From positions 1 through 34,081 of the forward strand of contig JAKCEV010000007.1 in the NCBI GenBank assembly GCA_023539495.1: a DNA stretch of 34,081 nucleotides. Reading direction: 5' to 3'. This document shows positions 31,390 to 34,081 of the stretch, piece after piece. Numbering within the stretch: the first letter of the stretch is position 1; each line of letters opens with the position of its first letter. This stretch comes from Candidatus Wolframiiraptor allenii (lineage in GTDB: Archaea > Thermoproteota > Nitrososphaeria_A > Caldarchaeales > Wolframiiraptoraceae). Under the pieces are notes generated by a model. It was not told the origin of the DNA, searched no databases, and saw nothing but the letters and a program-made list of their open reading frames with translations. A program made the translations under genes and the position numbers.

Positions 31390-33980
31390 CCTACCTCCTC
31401 CAGGATGTCATATACTCTCAGGTGCATCTTCCCATCAATCTTGACTAGCGATCCTAGGACCTTGAGCTCCTTGCCCTTCTTCCAGACGCTCCTCGACGCC
31501 GGCGGGGCGTCATAGAAGTCCATTGGGACGGAAGCCCTGAACCTATCGTTCACCACTACCACCGCGGCCCCGGGGTACATTTCCTCGACATAGACCCTAT
31601 ACACCTTCGCATCCCCGCTATACAATCCCATCCTCTTCTTCTCCAGTATCCTCCTGCCGGCGGGATACAGCCTCTCATCCTCCTCGAGGATTGCCCCGGA
31701 CTTGACGAGCCTCCTGATTGCGCTCCTGACCGTCGCAGGGTCGAACCCCTCATACTCCAAATCCTCTACTAGTAGTGGTATCGAGACCCCCCTCTCGCCG
31801 GCCTTGAGGACGCGCCTGTAGACATTCTTCGCCACGCCCTTTATGATCGTCTGGAACCCCCTATACATTAGCCTCTCCTCATCCGGCTCAACGATCGATA
31901 TCTCCTCCATCGAGGGCCTAGCTTCCCCAACCTCCCTGATGGGCTCAATGGCAGCCGGCTCGACAGGCTCCTCCCTAACCGGCTCCGCGCCCTTAGCCTT
32001 CTCCTCAAACATCTTAACGTGGGGCTCGGCAGGGATCTTTAGGGCCTCCGCCTTCACGGGCTCAGCCTCCTCCTTCATGACCTCCATTATTGTGGCCTGT
32101 TCAAGCCTCCTCGCCATGAGCTCCTCGAGCTCCCTGTCCGCCTCCTCCATGTATCCCGCCTCCATGGGCCTTGGCTCGGGCCATATCCTGTGCTTCGCCT
32201 CGCCGAGCGACTTGTTCAGCCTATCCATTATGGCCCTCATCTTCCTCAATCTTGCGGTGGCGCCCATCAGGTATGCCATGTCGAGGGTCTTATCCGCCAC
32301 GAGTATCACGCATCTCCCGACCTTAACCCTCCCAGTCCTACCCCTCCTCTGGATGAACCTTATCTCGCTGGGAACAGGCTCATAGAACACGACGAGCTCA
32401 ACCTCTGGAATATCAAGACCCTCCTCACCTATGCTCGTCGAGACCAATATGCTGAGATCGCCCCTCCTGAACCTCTCGAGGATCTCAAGCTGCTGTTTCT
32501 GCGACAATGCCGGGGCCTTGTCAAGAGCCCTCCTACCCCTCCTGCCCTGCCCGACGAATATCTCGGCCCTCAACCCCTCGGCCTTCAGGACGTCGACTAT
32601 GTGCTGGGCGCTATCCCTATACTGCGTGAAGACTATTATCCTGCTGCCGGGCGCCCTTCGAAGCTGATCTTTAACGACCTCTATTAGGACTGGTATCTTT
32701 GGATGCTCCTCCAGCCTCTCCCTCCTCATCCTCTCGACAAGCTCCCTCCACCTCGGATCCCTTGCCAGCCTCCTATGGCTCTGCCTCCCCCTCTCCTCCA
32801 TAACCTTCTCCAAGAAGTTCCTGAAGGCATACTGGCCCTGGCTTAGCAACAGGTCTATGGCATGATAGATTATCAATGCCATGCTCTGGTGCACCAGTAA
32901 ACCCCACATTCTCCCTCTCTCCTCATCGAGCATATTCACCCCTATCTCATACCTCAGCATGTCTCCTACCTCTAGGAGATCCCTCCTGAAGACGTGCTCT
33001 GGATCCTTCTTTATCAGGCCGGCCATCATCAGCTTGGCCAGCTGCTCGTTTAACATCTCCCTCAGGATCTTGACATATTCGCCGTAGCTCTGGGGCGGAT
33101 CAACGACCTTATACTCGGTCTCAACCCCGTGGACATATGGTTTGACGTCTGGATCCATCTCGCTCCGATACTCTATATGCTCTATGTAGAGCTTCTCGAG
33201 TATCTCCCTAACCTTCTTCTCCTGGCCTCCGGGCGATGCCGTCAGGGCGAGTATGACCGGGCATGGGCTCTGCGACATATACGCCTCCGCGACCCTCGTG
33301 TATGCATACTCCTTCCTAGCCCTATGGGCCTCATCGAATATCAGTAGGCTGAAGTCCCTCAAGCTCAGGCCGAGCTCAAGATCATTCCTAACAACCTCGG
33401 GCGTCGCGAAGTAGATCTTGATGCTTGGATCCCTCCACCAGTATAGCCTGTATTCCGGCTCAAGCTGGCCTGTCAATATCTTTGCCTCGGATGGCTTGAC
33501 CCTCAACAGCTCCAAGATCCGCTGATAATGCTGGTGGACCAGGGGCCTCGTCGGGGCCATCATCAATATCTTCATCCACGGGTAGTTGAGGAGATAGTAT
33601 GCGGCCACGTATGCGGCTATAACCGTCTTGCCTAGGGCCGTCGGCAGGACTACAAGCGTGTTCCTGCCAAGGGCCGACTCCGCTATCCTAACCTGATACT
33701 CCCTAACCTGCACCCTATCCCATCTTATCATGGGGTTTCCAAGTATCGGTGATGAGGCGGCTAATGCCCCCTGCTCCCCATGAGATGTTGCATTATCCAC
33801 GCCTTCCCGCGCGATGAGTTGCTTGGCCCTCAAGAGCTCCTTCACGAGCCTGATATGCTTACATTCCTGCCTCCTGTAGGTATAATGTGGGCAGGTGCAC
33901 GTGTAGTAATCGTCAGAGATTCTCCTGACTAGGTATGTTACGCCCGGCCTGCTCTCACTGGGGATGGCCCAAGTATCCAA
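31386..33980 (-). CDS. Hef/XPF-like SF2 helicase with N-terminal SWIM zinc finger, no nuclease
   Basis: An 864-residue protein. A SWIM-type zinc motif (C28-x-C30-x9-C40-x-H42) opens the protein. The helicase follows: VREYQVRIAESAL, Walker A PTALGKT, TPEVVRNDL, motif II LIFDEAHRA, motif III LTASPGG, an insertion domain, then motif V STSIGEEGLDIPE and motif VI QRRGRTGR, all of the Hef/FANCM group. No XPF-type ERKxxxD nuclease is present. After a charged Glu/Pro/Ala linker (about 610-690) come a winged helix (about 700-765, GVSIPLLVEDLEYEGFDPATVRSAIRRLVKSGAI) and a beta-rich OB-like end (about 785-860). It likely remodels stalled forks or branched DNA. TTG start at 33980, after GGTGA placed just beyond the stop of the upstream gene. 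Confidence 0.9.
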   Translation of the reverse strand: MDTWAIPSESRPGVTYLVRRISDDYYTCTCPHYTYRRQECKHIRLVKELLRAKQLIAREGVDNATSHGEQGALAASSPILGNPMIRWDRVQVREYQVRIAESALGRNTLVVLPTALGKTVIAAYVAAYYLLNYPWMKILMMAPTRPLVHQHYQRILELLRVKPSEAKILTGQLEPEYRLYWWRDPSIKIYFATPEVVRNDLELGLSLRDFSLLIFDEAHRARKEYAYTRVAEAYMSQSPCPVILALTASPGGQEKKVREILEKLYIEHIEYRSEMDPDVKPYVHGVETEYKVVDPPQSYGEYVKILREMLNEQLAKLMMAGLIKKDPEHVFRRDLLEVGDMLRYEIGVNMLDEERGRMWGLLVHQSMALIIYHAIDLLLSQGQYAFRNFLEKVMEERGRQSHRRLARDPRWRELVERMRRERLEEHPKIPVLIEVVKDQLRRAPGSRIIVFTQYRDSAQHIVDVLKAEGLRAEIFVGQGRRGRRALDKAPALSQKQQLEILERFRRGDLSILVSTSIGEEGLDIPEVELVVFYEPVPSEIRFIQRRGRTGRVKVGRCVILVADKTLDMAYLMGATARLRKMRAIMDRLNKSLGEAKHRIWPEPRPMEAGYMEEADRELEELMARRLEQATIMEVMKEEAEPVKAEALKIPAEPHVKMFEEKAKGAEPVREEPVEPAAIEPIREVGEARPSMEEISIVEPDEERLMYRGFQTIIKGVAKNVYRRVLKAGERGVSIPLLVEDLEYEGFDPATVRSAIRRLVKSGAILEEDERLYPAGRRILEKKRMGLYSGDAKVYRVYVEEMYPGAAVVVVNDRFRASVPMDFYDAPPASRSVWKKGKELKVLGSLVKIDGKMHLRVYDILEEVG

Positions 33981-33990
33981 GCCCGGTCAC

Positions 33991-34081
33991 CTATATCTCG
34001 AAGACCTCCTCCCCTCCCGCACCCATCCTCCTCCTAGCGGCCATACTTCTCGGGTTCACCTCATCTATCCTGCTCATCAGG
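33991..34081 (-). CDS. C-terminal end of an unidentified upstream gene (partial)
   Basis: An open frame runs from the window edge to TAG at 33991-33993, encoding ...LMSRIDEVNPRSMAARRRMGAGGEEVFEI. Its stop lies 10 bases before the helicase start, so it is the upstream member of that operon. Too little is visible to name it, and an internal ATG two codons in could even be a start. Confidence 0.55.
   Translation of the reverse strand, partial: LMSRIDEVNPRSMAARRRMGAGGEEVFEI

Noticed and set aside
1-34081. CRISPR array, tRNA or rRNA genes
   Set aside because: No regularly spaced repeats and no cloverleaf or rRNA-like stretches were seen when reading through the intergenic regions.

Overview
The window looks like chromosomal DNA of a thermophilic archaeon, most likely from the Thermoproteota/TACK side (a Korarchaeota-like or deep-branching thermoproteote is my guess, not a demonstrated placement). 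Reasons: TATA-like boxes lie 25-35 bases before many start codons (leaderless style), TTG and GTG starts are common, AGG and ATA codons are preferred, and the gene content is archaeal: pilin with an archaeal type IV N-terminus, archaeal Lhr and Hef-like helicases, a Dim2-type KH protein, DUF211, UPF0282, KaiC-like ATPase and HEPN/MNT pairs. I saw no rRNA, tRNA or CRISPR array.

Layout. 28-8882 is the most striking block. It holds an archaeal type IV pilus-like machine: a GspE/PilT-superfamily motor ATPase interrupted by a 482-residue intein, an ArlJ/TadC-like membrane platform and a pilin. Two copies of a two-gene roadblock cassette (membrane-anchored roadblock protein plus soluble roadblock protein) flank the motor. 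One copy is translationally coupled to a CvnD/MglA-like small GTPase, the other lies just upstream of the platform gene. I read this as a GTPase/roadblock switch wired to a pilus motor. 9024-12430 is an accessory island: two HEPN-MNT pairs bracket a decayed IS605-type tnpB pseudogene and two unrecognised small ORFs.

12482-19210 is nucleic-acid processing: a Dim2/Pno1-like KH protein, a very divergent YprA/Hrq1-like helicase with a possible RNase H-like tail, and a convergent Lhr helicase that overlaps it by 4 bases. 19361-22984 carries small membrane proteins, a UPF0282 metallo-beta-lactamase-fold protein coupled to a membrane/zinc-ribbon protein, and a GlcNAc-1-phosphate transferase-like enzyme probably used for lipid-linked glycan synthesis. 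23404-25632 pairs a membrane-anchored winged-helix regulator with a secreted, sequon-rich coiled-coil protein. A small repeat cluster between them is a candidate operator.

25947-28796 is metabolic: a Gfo/Idh/MocA oxidoreductase, the methionine-salvage isomerase MtnA, a VIT1/CCC1-like membrane protein and DUF211. 29069-30869 encodes a KaiC-like ATPase with a decayed second domain, coupled to a NitrOD5-like small protein. 31039-33980 encodes a SWIM-domain Hef-like helicase without nuclease and a coupled coiled-coil protein. The window ends inside an unidentified upstream gene.

All calls come from reading the translations. No database search, structure prediction or folding was run.
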